A DNA stretch of 64,000 nucleotides from Ralstonia pickettii (lineage in GTDB: Bacteria; Pseudomonadota; Gammaproteobacteria; Burkholderiales; Burkholderiaceae), in assembly GCF_000607165.1 (NCBI RefSeq), contig NZ_JFZG01000004.1, forward strand, positions 62,001-126,000, written 5' to 3'. Positions 18,204 through 26,908 of this stretch are shown here, one piece after another. The notes beneath the pieces are model-generated. The model ran no database searches, was not told the DNA's origin, and saw only the letters and a program-made list of their open reading frames with translations. Numbering within the stretch: position 1 is the stretch's first letter; each line of letters opens with the position of its first letter. The position numbers and the translations under genes were made by a program.

Positions 18204-19058
18204 ATGACCGACCCGCGTATACAGCGCATACGAGACGGCCTGGCCGCCCGGCAGGCGTTCGACGCTGATGCGCTCGTTCCTTGGATTGTTGCCGGACAAC
18301 GTGTCGGCTGGCTGAGCCGTGAGCGCGCTTCGCAGCTTGCGCGCTGGCCGCAGTGGTTCGATGTACTGGCGCAGCGGGTCGATTTGCGGGAGACGCTCGC
18401 TACCGAGGCCGACCGCACCGCGGCGCTGGCTGAAGTCATCATGCGCCTGGCGGAAGACGGCCACGTGCGCGGCTGGCGCGACGAGCGTTTCGCCGTCAAC
18501 ACCGGTTGGGGCACGCCCACGCTGGCGCTGATCGAACGCGCCGCCGCACGCTTCTTCGGCATCCGAACCTACGCTGCGCACATGAACGGCCTGATCGACG
18601 GTGCTGATGGGGCCGGCGCGGCGCTCTGGCTGGCCCGCCGCGCCCAGACCAAGCCGATCGATCCCGGCATGTGGGACAACCTCGTCGCCGGCGGCATCGG
18701 CCACGGCTTCGATGCGCGCGGTGCGCTGGAAAAGGAATGCTGGGAAGAGGCGGGCATCGGCGCCGATCTGGCGGCTCGTCTGGTGCCGCGCGGCACACAG
18801 GATGTGCTGCGCGAAGTGCCCGAGGGTATCCAGTGCGAAACACTTTTTGCCTTCGACCTGACGCTGCCGGCCAGCTTCGTCCCCGCGAATCAGGACGGCG
18901 AGGTAGCCGGCCACCTGCGCGCCAGCCCCGACGCGGCGCTTGATATCATGGCGGACTTCGCGATGACGGTCGACGCCACGCTCGTTACCCTTGATGCCCT
19001 GGCGCGCCTGGGTTTGCCACATGCGCCGCAGCGGTTTGCGTCCGACAACAATACATAA
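18204..19058 (+). CDS. Nudix hydrolase with DUF4743 N-terminal domain (Tnr3-like)
   Basis: 284 residues. The N-terminal 110 residues match the DUF4743 region found before Nudix domains in the thiamine-pyrophosphokinase-associated (Tnr3) group. The Nudix box reads GALEKECWEEAGI, with Lys in place of the usual Arg before Glu, preceded by the group's VAGGIGHGF. Tnr3-type Nudix domains hydrolyse damaged thiamine diphosphate forms; that activity is a reasonable guess, not shown. The stop lies 8 nt before purU, so the two are probably cotranscribed. Confidence 0.85.
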   Translation: MTDPRIQRIRDGLAARQAFDADALVPWIVAGQRVGWLSRERASQLARWPQWFDVLAQRVDLRETLATEADRTAALAEVIMRLAEDGHVRGWRDERFAVNTGWGTPTLALIERAAARFFGIRTYAAHMNGLIDGADGAGAALWLARRAQTKPIDPGMWDNLVAGGIGHGFDARGALEKECWEEAGIGADLAARLVPRGTQDVLREVPEGIQCETLFAFDLTLPASFVPANQDGEVAGHLRASPDAALDIMADFAMTVDATLVTLDALARLGLPHAPQRFASDNNT

Positions 19059-19066
19059 AACGCTTC

Positions 19067-19933
19067 ATGAGTCACTCCGGTTTCATTCTTACCCTGTCGT
19101 GCCCGGACCAGCCGGGCATCGTCCACGCCGTGTCGGGTCTGCTTTTCGAGCAGGGCTGCAACATTCTCGATTCGGACCAGTTTGGCGACGAATTCACGGG
19201 CCGTTTCTTCATGCGCGTGCATTTTGTTCCGCAGGGCCAGCCGCTGGACCTTGCCGTGTTGCGTGACTGCTTTGCACCCATCGGCGAACGTTTCTCCATG
19301 CAGTGGGGCATGTTCGACGCTGCAGTCAAGCCGCGCGTGATGATCCTGGTTTCGAAGATCGGCCATTGCCTGAACGACCTGCTGTTCCGTGCACGCGCCG
19401 GCCAACTGCCGATCGAGATTGCGGCCATCGTCTCGAACCACCGCGATTTCTATCAACTGGCCGCGTCGTACGACGTGCCGTTCATGCACCTGCCGTTGCT
19501 GCAGGCGACGGACGCTCAGAAGGCGCAGCAGGAAGCCCGCATCTGGGAGATCGCGCAGGAGCAGCAGATCGACCTGGTCGTGCTCGCGCGCTATATGCAG
19601 ATCCTTTCCGACGATCTGTGCCGCAAGCTGGAAGGCCGCGCCATCAACATCCACCACTCGTTCCTGCCGAGCTTCAAGGGCGCGAAGCCGTATTACCAGG
19701 CGCATGAGCGCGGTGTGAAGCTGATCGGCGCAACGGCCCACTACGTGACGGCCGACCTGGATGAAGGCCCGATCATCGAGCAGGAAATCGAGCGCGTGGA
19801 CCACAGCATGGACCCTGAGCAACTCACCGCAGTCGGCCGCGACGTGGAATGCGTGGCGCTCGCCCGCGCCGTGAAGTGGCATGCCGAACACCGCATCCTG
19901 CTCAACGGCCACAAGACCGTCGTCTTCAAGTAA
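19067..19933 (+). CDS. purU: Formyltetrahydrofolate deformylase
   Basis: 288 residues. An N-terminal ACT domain (about 6-85, starting with LTLSCPDQPGIVHAVSGLL) is followed by a formyltransferase-type catalytic domain with IHHSFLPSFKGAKPY and the downstream GATAHYV and Asp residues of the active site. PurU releases formate from 10-formyl-tetrahydrofolate, balancing the one-carbon pool for purine synthesis. The ACT domain senses glycine/methionine status in E. coli. It sits between the Nudix gene and dnaQ on the same strand. Confidence 0.96.
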   Translation: MSHSGFILTLSCPDQPGIVHAVSGLLFEQGCNILDSDQFGDEFTGRFFMRVHFVPQGQPLDLAVLRDCFAPIGERFSMQWGMFDAAVKPRVMILVSKIGHCLNDLLFRARAGQLPIEIAAIVSNHRDFYQLAASYDVPFMHLPLLQATDAQKAQQEARIWEIAQEQQIDLVVLARYMQILSDDLCRKLEGRAINIHHSFLPSFKGAKPYYQAHERGVKLIGATAHYVTADLDEGPIIEQEIERVDHSMDPEQLTAVGRDVECVALARAVKWHAEHRILLNGHKTVVFK

Positions 19934-19958
19934 TCCAGTCAAAGTAGGGGAGCGCGCG

Positions 19959-20687
19959 ATGCGACAGATCATTCTCGATACCGAAACCACCGGCCTGAAT
20001 GCCGCCACCGGCGACCGCGTGATCGAAATCGGCTGCGTGGAGATGGTCAACCGCCGCCTGACCGGCCGCAACCTGCATTTCTACATCAACCCCGAGCGTG
20101 AGATCGACGCGGGCGCGATGGCCGTGCACGGCATCACCAACGAATTCGTGGCCGACAAGCCGAAGTTCGCCGAGATCGTCAACGAAATCCGCGACTATGT
20201 GCAGGGCGCCGAGGCGATCATTCACAACGCGGCGTTTGACTTGGGCTTCCTGGATATGGAATTCCAGCGCCTCGGCCTGCCGGCATTCCGTGAACACCTG
20301 TCGGGCCACATCGACACGCTGCGCGAGGCGCGCCAGATGTTCCCGGGCAAGCGCAACTCCCTGGATGCGCTGTGCGACCGTCTGGGCGTGAGCAACGCGC
20401 ACCGTACGCTGCACGGCGCATTGCTGGATGCGGAACTGCTGGCCGAGGTCTACCTGGCCATGACACGCGGCCAGAACACGCTGGTGATCGACATGCTGGA
20501 GTCGGGCGAAGGCGCATCGGCCGAAGCTGTCGCCGTCGACCTGAGCGCGCTGCAATTGCCGGTGCTGCTGGCGACCGAAGCCGAAGCCGAAGCGCATGCC
20601 GGCGTGCTCAAGGAGATCGACAAGGCCAGCGGTGGCAAGACCGTCTGGGCGCGCGACGCTGCGGAATCAGCGCCGCCGGCTGCCTGA
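19959..20687 (+). CDS. dnaQ: DNA polymerase III epsilon subunit (3'-5' proofreading exonuclease)
   Basis: 242 residues. The DEDDh exonuclease motifs are all present: Asp7 and Glu9 in LDTETTG, Asp in HNAAFDLGFLD, and His/Asp in HRTLHGALLDAELLAEVY. The C-terminal 60 residues form the flexible tail that binds the alpha subunit. The start at 19959 has GGGGAGCG just ahead; a longer frame runs into purU. tRNA-Val follows from its own promoter. In many relatives dnaQ sits next to rnhA; here rnhA is 9.7 kb away. Confidence 0.96.
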   Translation: MRQIILDTETTGLNAATGDRVIEIGCVEMVNRRLTGRNLHFYINPEREIDAGAMAVHGITNEFVADKPKFAEIVNEIRDYVQGAEAIIHNAAFDLGFLDMEFQRLGLPAFREHLSGHIDTLREARQMFPGKRNSLDALCDRLGVSNAHRTLHGALLDAELLAEVYLAMTRGQNTLVIDMLESGEGASAEAVAVDLSALQLPVLLATEAEAEAHAGVLKEIDKASGGKTVWARDAAESAPPAA

Positions 20688-20711
20688 TCAAAAAAATGTG
20701 CGGGCAGGGTA

Positions 20712-20740
20712 TTTACACGGCAGCACCTTTTCTTCATAAT
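20712..20740 (+). promoter_or_regulatory. Sigma-70 promoter of tRNA-Val
   Basis: TTTACA (20712-20717) and CATAAT (20735-20740) at 17-base spacing, each one mismatch from consensus. The predicted start is about 12 nt before the mature tRNA 5' end. Confidence 0.8.
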
Positions 20741-20758
20741 CTCGTTTTCACCGCATTC

Positions 20759-20833
20759 GGGTGGTTAGCTCAGCGGTAGAGCACTGCCTTCACACGGCAG
20801 GGGTCACAGGTTCAATCCCTGTACCACCCACCA
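20759..20833 (+). tRNA. tRNA-Val (anticodon CAC), CCA encoded
   Basis: A complete cloverleaf. The 7-bp acceptor stem GGGTGGT pairs with ACCACCC, the anticodon stem CTGCC/GGCAG encloses loop TTCACAC, and the T arm ACAGG-TTCAATC-CCTGT is intact. The anticodon CAC reads GTG codons. The 3' CCA is encoded at 20831-20833. Confidence 0.97.
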
Positions 20834-20853
20834 AACTGGCGAAAAATCGCTTA

Positions 20854-20888
20854 AAAGGCCCTCAGGCAAACGCCGAGGGCCTTTTTCT
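20854..20888 (+). terminator. Intrinsic terminator of tRNA-Val
   Basis: AAAGGCCCTC (20854-20863) pairs with GAGGGCCTTT (20875-20884) around an 11-base loop and runs into TTTTTCTTT. Confidence 0.92.
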
Positions 20889-21496
20889 TTGTCCGCGCTC
20901 TCCGTGCGGGCTTTTCGGGCCGCCTATTCGTCGCGTCCGGCCAAGCTTCCATCTGGCGCAAAAAAGAGACACTTTCGGTCGATCCGTTTCAGTCGTTCCC
21001 CCTCGAGCTGCGAGTGCATGTCGCGCGATAAAACGTATTTCGCCCCATGCTTTGCACAATGCTTTGTTGCGTCCCAGGGAGAAAGGCTGCCGCTACAAGC
21101 GTCGCGTCGCTGGTGCGCGCTATGCGCGATACCACAGTTGGCGAGACAGGAAAACGCAGGGATATCCCCCTCCCGGATTCAGCGTGCGCGCGGGAACTCG
21201 CGCTGATCGGTTACGTACCAACCTGCGAGCGCGGGCAGGTGGCATGGGTACGCTTTCTGCTGTGCTCGGGGTGGCAGGCCGTCGTGGTGCACGTGTGGAT
21301 GCATCGTGCAAGGTTCGTTTAGCACTTGATGCAGTCGAGCGCTAACGCAATCGCGACGTGTTGTGCACCGTTCCAGGCTATCAACCGTTCTTGTGATCAT
21401 CGGTGATTCGTCTACAGTGGAATCAGCAACGCACGCAAGAACTAGCCTGGCTCTCGCTTGTTGGTGTGGAGTAGGGAAGAAATCTACGGGGGAGAT
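20889..21496. other. 600-base non-coding region between tRNA-Val and prkA
   Basis: Open frames here are short, overlap each other on both strands and lack ribosome sites, so I see no gene. It probably holds the control region of the prkA operon. A perfect inverted repeat TGCACG/CGTGCA with an 11-base spacer lies at 21288-21310. I looked for a sigma-54 site (GG-N10-GC core) because relatives of this operon are stress- or nitrogen-controlled, and found none that fits. Confidence 0.55.
21391..21418 (+). promoter_or_regulatory. Possible sigma-70-like promoter of the prkA operon
   Basis: TTGTGA (21391-21396) and TACAGT (21413-21418) with a 16-base spacer, four of six matches each. A start near 21425 would leave a 70-nt leader. 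Weak. Confidence 0.3.
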
Positions 21497-23419
21497 ATGG
21501 ATATTTTCCGCCACTACGCAACGCGTTTTGAAGCTCGCAAAGAGGACGAGTACAGCATCCAGGAGTATCTGGATATCTGCAAAAAAGACTCGACCGCCTA
21601 TGCGACTGCCGCCGAGCGCATGCTCACCGCGATCGGTCAGCCGGAACTGGTGGACACTCACCACGATCCTCGGCTGTCACGATTGTTCTTCAACAAGGTC
21701 ATCAAGATCTATCCGGCCTTCCGGGAGTTCTACGGCATGGAGGACACGATCGAGCAGATCGTCTCCTTCTTCAAACATGCCGCGCAAGGTCTTGAAGAGC
21801 GCAAACAGATCCTTTATCTGCTCGGGCCTCCGGGCGGCGGCAAATCCTCGCTTGCCGAGAAGTTGAAGGCGCTGATGGAGCAGATTCCCATCTACGCGCT
21901 CCAGGGCTCGCCCATTCACGAGTCCCCGCTCGGGCTGTTCTCGCCTGACGAAGACGGCAAGATTCTGGAGGAGGATTACGGCATCCCGAGGCGCTATCTG
22001 AACACGATTGCCTCCCCTTGGGCGGTCAAGCGGCTGCATGAGTTCAACGGTGACATCACGCGCTTCCGCGTGGTGAAGCTACATCCGTCGGTGCTGTCGC
22101 AGATTGCGATTTCCAAGACGGAACCGGGCGACGAGAACAATCAGGACATTTCGTCTCTGGTGGGCAAGGTCGACATCCGCAAGCTGGAGGACTATCCGCA
22201 AGACGATCCGGATGCGTATTCGTATTCGGGCGGGCTGTGCCTGGCCAATCGGGGTTTGCTTGAGTTCGTTGAGATGTTCAAGGCGCCGATCAAGGTGCTG
22301 CATCCGCTGCTGACGGCCACGCAGGAAGGCAACTACAAGGGCACGGAGGGCTTTGGCGCGATCCCGTTCGATGGCGTCATCCTGGCGCACTCGAACGAGG
22401 CGGAGTGGCAGAGCTTCAAGTCCGATCGCAACAACGAGGCGTTCCTTGATCGCATCTACATCGTCAAGGTGCCGTATTGCCTGCGCGTCTCGGACGAGGT
22501 GAAGATCTACGACAAGCTGCTGCGCAACAGCTCGCTGGCCGCAGCGCCGTGCGCGCCGAACACGCTGAAGATGATGGCCCAGTTCGCAGTGCTCACGCGC
22601 ATCAAGGAGCCCGAGAATTCCAACATCTTCTCGAAGATGCGCGTGTATGACGGCGAGAGCCTGAAAGATGTCGACCCGAAAGCCAAGTCGTATCAGGAGT
22701 ACCGCGACTTTGCCGGCATCGACGAGGGCATGACGGGGTTGTCGACGCGCTTTGCCTTCAAGGTGCTCTCGAAGGTGTTCAACTTCGATGGGACGGAGGT
22801 GGCGGCCAATCCGGTGCACTTGCTGTATGTGCTCGAACAGCAGATCGAGCGCGAGCAGTTCCCGCCGGAGACGGAATCCAAGCTGATGTCCTATATCAAG
22901 GAATACCTCACGTCGCCATACGTGGAGTTCATCGGCAAGGAGATTCAGACCTCGTATCTGGAGTCCTATTCGGAGTACGGGCAGAACATCTTCGACCGCT
23001 ACGTGGTGTTTGCCGACCTGTGGATTCAGGATCAGGAATATCGCGACCCGAACACTGGCGAGATTCTCGATCGCAGCGCGTTGAACGATGAGCTGGAGAA
23101 GGTGGAAAAACCGGCGGGCATTTCCAACCCGAAGGATTTCCGCAATGAGATCGTCAATTTCGTGCTGCGGGCGCGGGCCAAGAATGGCGGAAAGAATCCC
23201 GTCTGGACCAGCTACGAGAAGCTGCGCGCGGTGATCGAGAAGCGGATGTTCTCGACCACGGAGGATCTGCTGCCCGTGATCTCGTTCAATGCCAAGTCGT
23301 CGCATGATGACAAGGAGAAGCACGAGAACTTCGTCAACCGCATGGTGGAGAAGGGCTATACCCAGAAGCAGGTCCGCTTGCTGGTGGAGTGGTATCTGCG
23401 CGTCAGGAAGTCATCTTAA
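21497..23419 (+). CDS. prkA: PrkA-family serine protein kinase (YeaG)
   Basis: 640 residues. The N-terminal AAA-type domain has Walker A GPPGGGKSS at 110-118; the C-terminal half is the PrkA kinase-like domain (about 395-640). The start at 21497 has GGGGGAGAT before the ATG. In E. coli yeaG is RpoS-dependent and involved in adaptation to nitrogen starvation; in Bacillus PrkA acts in sporulation as a kinase or AAA protease. It is the first gene of the conserved prkA-yeaH-spoVR operon. Confidence 0.95.
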   Translation: MDIFRHYATRFEARKEDEYSIQEYLDICKKDSTAYATAAERMLTAIGQPELVDTHHDPRLSRLFFNKVIKIYPAFREFYGMEDTIEQIVSFFKHAAQGLEERKQILYLLGPPGGGKSSLAEKLKALMEQIPIYALQGSPIHESPLGLFSPDEDGKILEEDYGIPRRYLNTIASPWAVKRLHEFNGDITRFRVVKLHPSVLSQIAISKTEPGDENNQDISSLVGKVDIRKLEDYPQDDPDAYSYSGGLCLANRGLLEFVEMFKAPIKVLHPLLTATQEGNYKGTEGFGAIPFDGVILAHSNEAEWQSFKSDRNNEAFLDRIYIVKVPYCLRVSDEVKIYDKLLRNSSLAAAPCAPNTLKMMAQFAVLTRIKEPENSNIFSKMRVYDGESLKDVDPKAKSYQEYRDFAGIDEGMTGLSTRFAFKVLSKVFNFDGTEVAANPVHLLYVLEQQIEREQFPPETESKLMSYIKEYLTSPYVEFIGKEIQTSYLESYSEYGQNIFDRYVVFADLWIQDQEYRDPNTGEILDRSALNDELEKVEKPAGISNPKDFRNEIVNFVLRARAKNGGKNPVWTSYEKLRAVIEKRMFSTTEDLLPVISFNAKSSHDDKEKHENFVNRMVEKGYTQKQVRLLVEWYLRVRKSS

Positions 23420-23473
23420 GGAGATAAGGAGAGGGCAAGGACACCCAGCGAACTTCCAATCGAGGGCAGTCAC

Positions 23474-24736
23474 ATGGGCACGATCATTGATCGGCGGGAG
23501 AACGGTGGCGGCAAAAGCACCGTCAACAAGCAACGCTTCATCAAGCGTTACCGAGACCAGATCCGCCGTGCAGTGGCCAAGGCGGTGACGGGTCGCAAGA
23601 TCATGGACATCGAGCAGAGCGGGCAGGTGTCCATTCCCGTCAAGGACATCTCCGAGCCCATGTTCCACCACGGCTCGGGCGGGCGCCGAGAAGGCGTTCA
23701 CCCGGGCAACAAAGAGTTCATTCGCGGCGACAGCTTCGACCGCCCGCAGCAGGGCAGCGGCGGCTCCGGTTCGCAGGCCAGCGACTCGGGCGAGGGCGAA
23801 GACGATTTCATCTTCACGCTCTCGCGCGAGGACTTTCTCAACTTCTTTTTCGAAGACATGGCGTTGCCCGATCTTGCCAAGCGCAGCCTGGCCAAGATCG
23901 CGGAGGTGCGCAAGGTGCGTGCGGGTTTTTCGCTCGATGGCACGCCGTCCAACCTGTCGATTCTGCGGACGATGCGCAGCTCGCTCGGTCGCCGCATTGC
24001 ATTGTCCAGCCCGTATCAGCGCCGTCTGCATGAGCTGGAAGGCGAGTACAACGAGGAGCTGGAAAACGACGGCCCTTACAGCGTGCGCGCGCAAGAGCTG
24101 ATGAAGGAGATGCGACATCTGCGCTCGTGCCTGGATCGCGTGCCGTTCATTGAAAAGCTCGACCTGCGCTACAACAACCGCGTGCTGCGTAAGCGTCCGC
24201 AGGCGCAGGCGGTGATGTTCTGCGTGATGGACGTATCCGGCTCGATGGACGAATCGCGCAAGGACTTGGCCAAGCGTTTCTTCATGCTGCTTTATCTGTT
24301 CCTGAAGCGGAACTACGAACGCATCGACGTCGTCTTCATCCGCCACCACACCGTGGCTAAGGAGGTGGATGAGGAGGATTTTTTCCACTCACGCGAGTCG
24401 GGTGGCACTGTTGTGTCGAGTGCACTCAAACTGATGGCGGAAGTGATTCAGGAGCGTTATTCGCCAAGCCAATGGAACATCTACTGCGCGCAGGCTTCGG
24501 ATGGCGACAACTGGGCAGGGGACTCAGAGCTGTGCGCCAAGATCCTGCGCGAGTCGATCCTGCCGCTGACGCAGTACTACGCCTATGTTGAGGTGGTCTC
24601 CACGGAGCCGCAGAACCTGTGGGAGGAGTATCTTACGTTGAAGGCTGGGCACGAGAACTTCGCGATGCAGCGCATTCTCAAGGCGGACGAGATCTATCCG
24701 GTGTTGCACGAGCTGTTTCAGAAGCGCGCCGCCTGA
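23474..24736 (+). CDS. yeaH: DUF444 family protein YeaH, von-Willebrand-like
   Basis: 420 residues. The N-terminus is rich in Arg/Lys with a Gly/Ser-rich linker (about 70-110) typical of YeaH. The C-terminal half has a MIDAS-like motif in MDVSGSMDESRKD, as in von Willebrand A domains paired with AAA proteins. It is encoded 54 nt after prkA and almost always accompanies it. Biochemical function unknown; probably a partner of PrkA. Confidence 0.93.
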   Translation: MGTIIDRRENGGGKSTVNKQRFIKRYRDQIRRAVAKAVTGRKIMDIEQSGQVSIPVKDISEPMFHHGSGGRREGVHPGNKEFIRGDSFDRPQQGSGGSGSQASDSGEGEDDFIFTLSREDFLNFFFEDMALPDLAKRSLAKIAEVRKVRAGFSLDGTPSNLSILRTMRSSLGRRIALSSPYQRRLHELEGEYNEELENDGPYSVRAQELMKEMRHLRSCLDRVPFIEKLDLRYNNRVLRKRPQAQAVMFCVMDVSGSMDESRKDLAKRFFMLLYLFLKRNYERIDVVFIRHHTVAKEVDEEDFFHSRESGGTVVSSALKLMAEVIQERYSPSQWNIYCAQASDGDNWAGDSELCAKILRESILPLTQYYAYVEVVSTEPQNLWEEYLTLKAGHENFAMQRILKADEIYPVLHELFQKRAA

Positions 24737-24853
24737 TCGCTGATCGGGCTGCAGGAGTTGCCGCCAGCCGGGCACTGCCGCCGCGCAGTGGCAGCGTGTG
24801 CCATGGCGAGCACGCCACCTGTGACCCTGTGTGATGGACCAACGGGAACGAGC

Positions 24854-26362
24854 ATGGCCTACCTATCTACGGGCTCGGAATGGACCTTCGAGCTGATCAG
24901 GCGTTACGACCAAAGCATCGCCCAGATTGCCGCAGATTTCGGCCTGGACACCTATCCGAACCAGATCGAGATCATCACCGCCGAGCAGATGCTCGATGCC
25001 TACGCGTCGTCCGGCCTGCCGCTGGGCTACAACCATTGGTCATACGGCAAGCACTTCCTTGCATCGGAGCGCGGCTACCAGCGCGGCCTCATGGGGTTGG
25101 CGTACGAGATCGTCATCAACTCGAACCCCTGCATCGCATATCTGATGGAGGAGAACACGATGCCGATGCAGGCGCTGACCATCGCGCATGCCTGCTACGG
25201 CCACAACTCCTTCTTCAAGGGCAATTACCTGTTCCGGACGTGGACGAACGCGGACGCTATCGTCGATTACCTGCTCTTCGCCAAGAACTACGTGGCTGAA
25301 TGCGAACAGCGCTACGGCGAGCAGGAGGTGGAACTGCTGCTCGACTCCTGCCACGCGTTGCAGAACTACGGTGTCGATCGATATCGACGGCCCAAGAAGC
25401 TGTCTATCAACGAAGAGCAAGCCCGCCAGGCGGAGCGCGAGAAATACCTTGAAGCACAGGTAAACGATCTGTGGCGTACGCTGCCCACGCACCGGGCACG
25501 CGCCCTGGCAACCGCTGATGACGTGCCGGAGCCTGATCCGCAGTTTCCGCCCGAGCCGGAAGAGAACCTGCTGTACTTCATCGAGAAGAACGCGCCCAAG
25601 TTGCAGCCGTGGCAACGAGAAATCGTGCGTATCGTGCGCAAGATTGCGCAGTACTTCTATCCGCAGCGGCAGACCAAGGTGATGAACGAAGGCTGGGCCA
25701 CCTTCTGGCACTACACCATCCTGCACAAGCTGTACGACGAGAAGCTCGTCAACGATGCGTTCATGCTTGAGCTGCTGCAGGCGCATACCAACGTGATCTA
25801 TCAGCCGCCGTTTAATAGCCCGTACTACAGCGGCTTGAACCCGTACACCCTGGGCTTTCTGATGTTCCAGGACATCCGGCGCATTTGCGAATCGCCGGAA
25901 GAAGAGGACTACCGCTGGGCGCCCGAGATTGCAGGCAGCGATTGGCAGAAGACACTCGACTTCGCCATGCGCAACTTCAAGGACGAGAGCTTCCTGCTGC
26001 AGTTTCTCTCGCCGCGTGTGATCCGCGAGTTGAAGCTGTTCTCCGTGCTCGATGACGATCGCGACGCCAAGCTGCGCGTCACCGCCATCCACGACGACGA
26101 TGGCTATCGCAAGATCCGAGAGTTGTTGGCAGGGCAGTACGATCTCTCGAACATCGAGCCCAACATCCAAGTGACCAACGTTGACGTGGGCGGAGATCGC
26201 TCATTGACGCTGCGCCATTTACAGAGCAACCGCCGCCCGCTCGGGCCGAACTACGAAGAGATGCTGCGGCACGTCGTACGCCTATGGGGCTTTACGTGCC
26301 GGCTGGAGGTGGTCTACGAAGACGGGCGACGCGAGATGAAGCACGAGTGCAAGCCTGAGTAG
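24854..26362 (+). CDS. SpoVR family protein (YcgB)
   Basis: 502 residues, aligned by eye along its length with E. coli YcgB: the DTYPNQIEIITAEQMLDAY and EIVINSNPCIAYLMEENTM stretches (each quoted up to 20) are hallmarks. Histidines in AHACYGHNSFFK and EGWATFWHYTI look like a metal site. Start placement is uncertain: 24854 gives the usual short leader before WTFELI, but the frame is open to 24758 and the ribosome site is weak. It completes the three-gene stress operon and is followed by a terminator. SpoVR acts in spore cortex formation in Bacillus; its role in non-sporeformers is unresolved. Confidence 0.92.
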   Translation: MAYLSTGSEWTFELIRRYDQSIAQIAADFGLDTYPNQIEIITAEQMLDAYASSGLPLGYNHWSYGKHFLASERGYQRGLMGLAYEIVINSNPCIAYLMEENTMPMQALTIAHACYGHNSFFKGNYLFRTWTNADAIVDYLLFAKNYVAECEQRYGEQEVELLLDSCHALQNYGVDRYRRPKKLSINEEQARQAEREKYLEAQVNDLWRTLPTHRARALATADDVPEPDPQFPPEPEENLLYFIEKNAPKLQPWQREIVRIVRKIAQYFYPQRQTKVMNEGWATFWHYTILHKLYDEKLVNDAFMLELLQAHTNVIYQPPFNSPYYSGLNPYTLGFLMFQDIRRICESPEEEDYRWAPEIAGSDWQKTLDFAMRNFKDESFLLQFLSPRVIRELKLFSVLDDDRDAKLRVTAIHDDDGYRKIRELLAGQYDLSNIEPNIQVTNVDVGGDRSLTLRHLQSNRRPLGPNYEEMLRHVVRLWGFTCRLEVVYEDGRREMKHECKPE

Positions 26363-26379
26363 CTCACGTACGCTTCCTC

Positions 26380-26408
26380 AAGGCCAGCTTTGCGCTGGCC
26401 TTCTTTTT
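26380..26408 (+). terminator. Intrinsic terminator of the prkA-yeaH-spoVR operon
   Basis: AAGGCCAGC (26380-26388) pairs with GCTGGCCTT (26394-26402) around a 5-base loop, followed by CTTTTT. Confidence 0.92.
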
Positions 26409-26452
26409 GTTCGCCGCAGACGCGGATGTCGGTCATGCTGCTCACTGAGCAG

Positions 26453-26731
26453 CTACATGCCGAAGCGGAAATGGCCGCTACGGAGCACGATGTTGTGCGA
26501 GTCCGTCAGCTTGAACAGCGAGCGCGCCATGTCTTCAATGGTGCCGCGGTGGCTTTCCATGGCTTGCAGCAGATCTTCCTGCCGCCACGAGCGGGCGCCG
26601 AAATGTTCTTCGAGCGCTTCAGCCGTCACCGCATAGCAGGCCGGGATGCCGTCGACGCTTGCGGTGCAGGTGAGAGTGAGATCCGCGGCGCAATAGCGTG
26701 GCGGGCTGGTGTGGAACTCGATGATTTCCAT
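26453..26731 (-). CDS. DUF1488 family small protein
   Basis: 92 residues. The order of segments (short beta-strand start, CTASVDGIPACYAVTAEALEE, then HFGARSWRQEDLLQAMESHR quoted to 20) matches DUF1488 proteins of unknown function. The start at 26731 is selected because GGAGGCCGCCC precedes it; an ATG at 26779 has no ribosome site. It is not obviously linked to the regulator gene upstream on the same strand (177-base gap). Confidence 0.75.
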   Translation of the reverse strand: MEIIEFHTSPPRYCAADLTLTCTASVDGIPACYAVTAEALEEHFGARSWRQEDLLQAMESHRGTIEDMARSLFKLTDSHNIVLRSGHFRFGM

Positions 26732-26908
26732 GGGCGGCCTCCATGAAAAAACGGCGATGCACCGTGCGCCGCCTTCCAATCAGTGTATGGCGTGGTCGCG
26801 TGAATGCAATGTGGTCAGTCAGGTTAGTGTTTTCGCCCAGCGGTGAACCTCAGGGCCCGTGACGTCCGAAAAGGCAGCGGAGGCCACGGGCAGGTGCGCG
26901 TCGCGGCG

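Noticed and set aside
20889-21496. Sigma-54 promoter before prkA
   Set aside because: No GG-N10-GC core with reasonable flanks was found on the plus strand.
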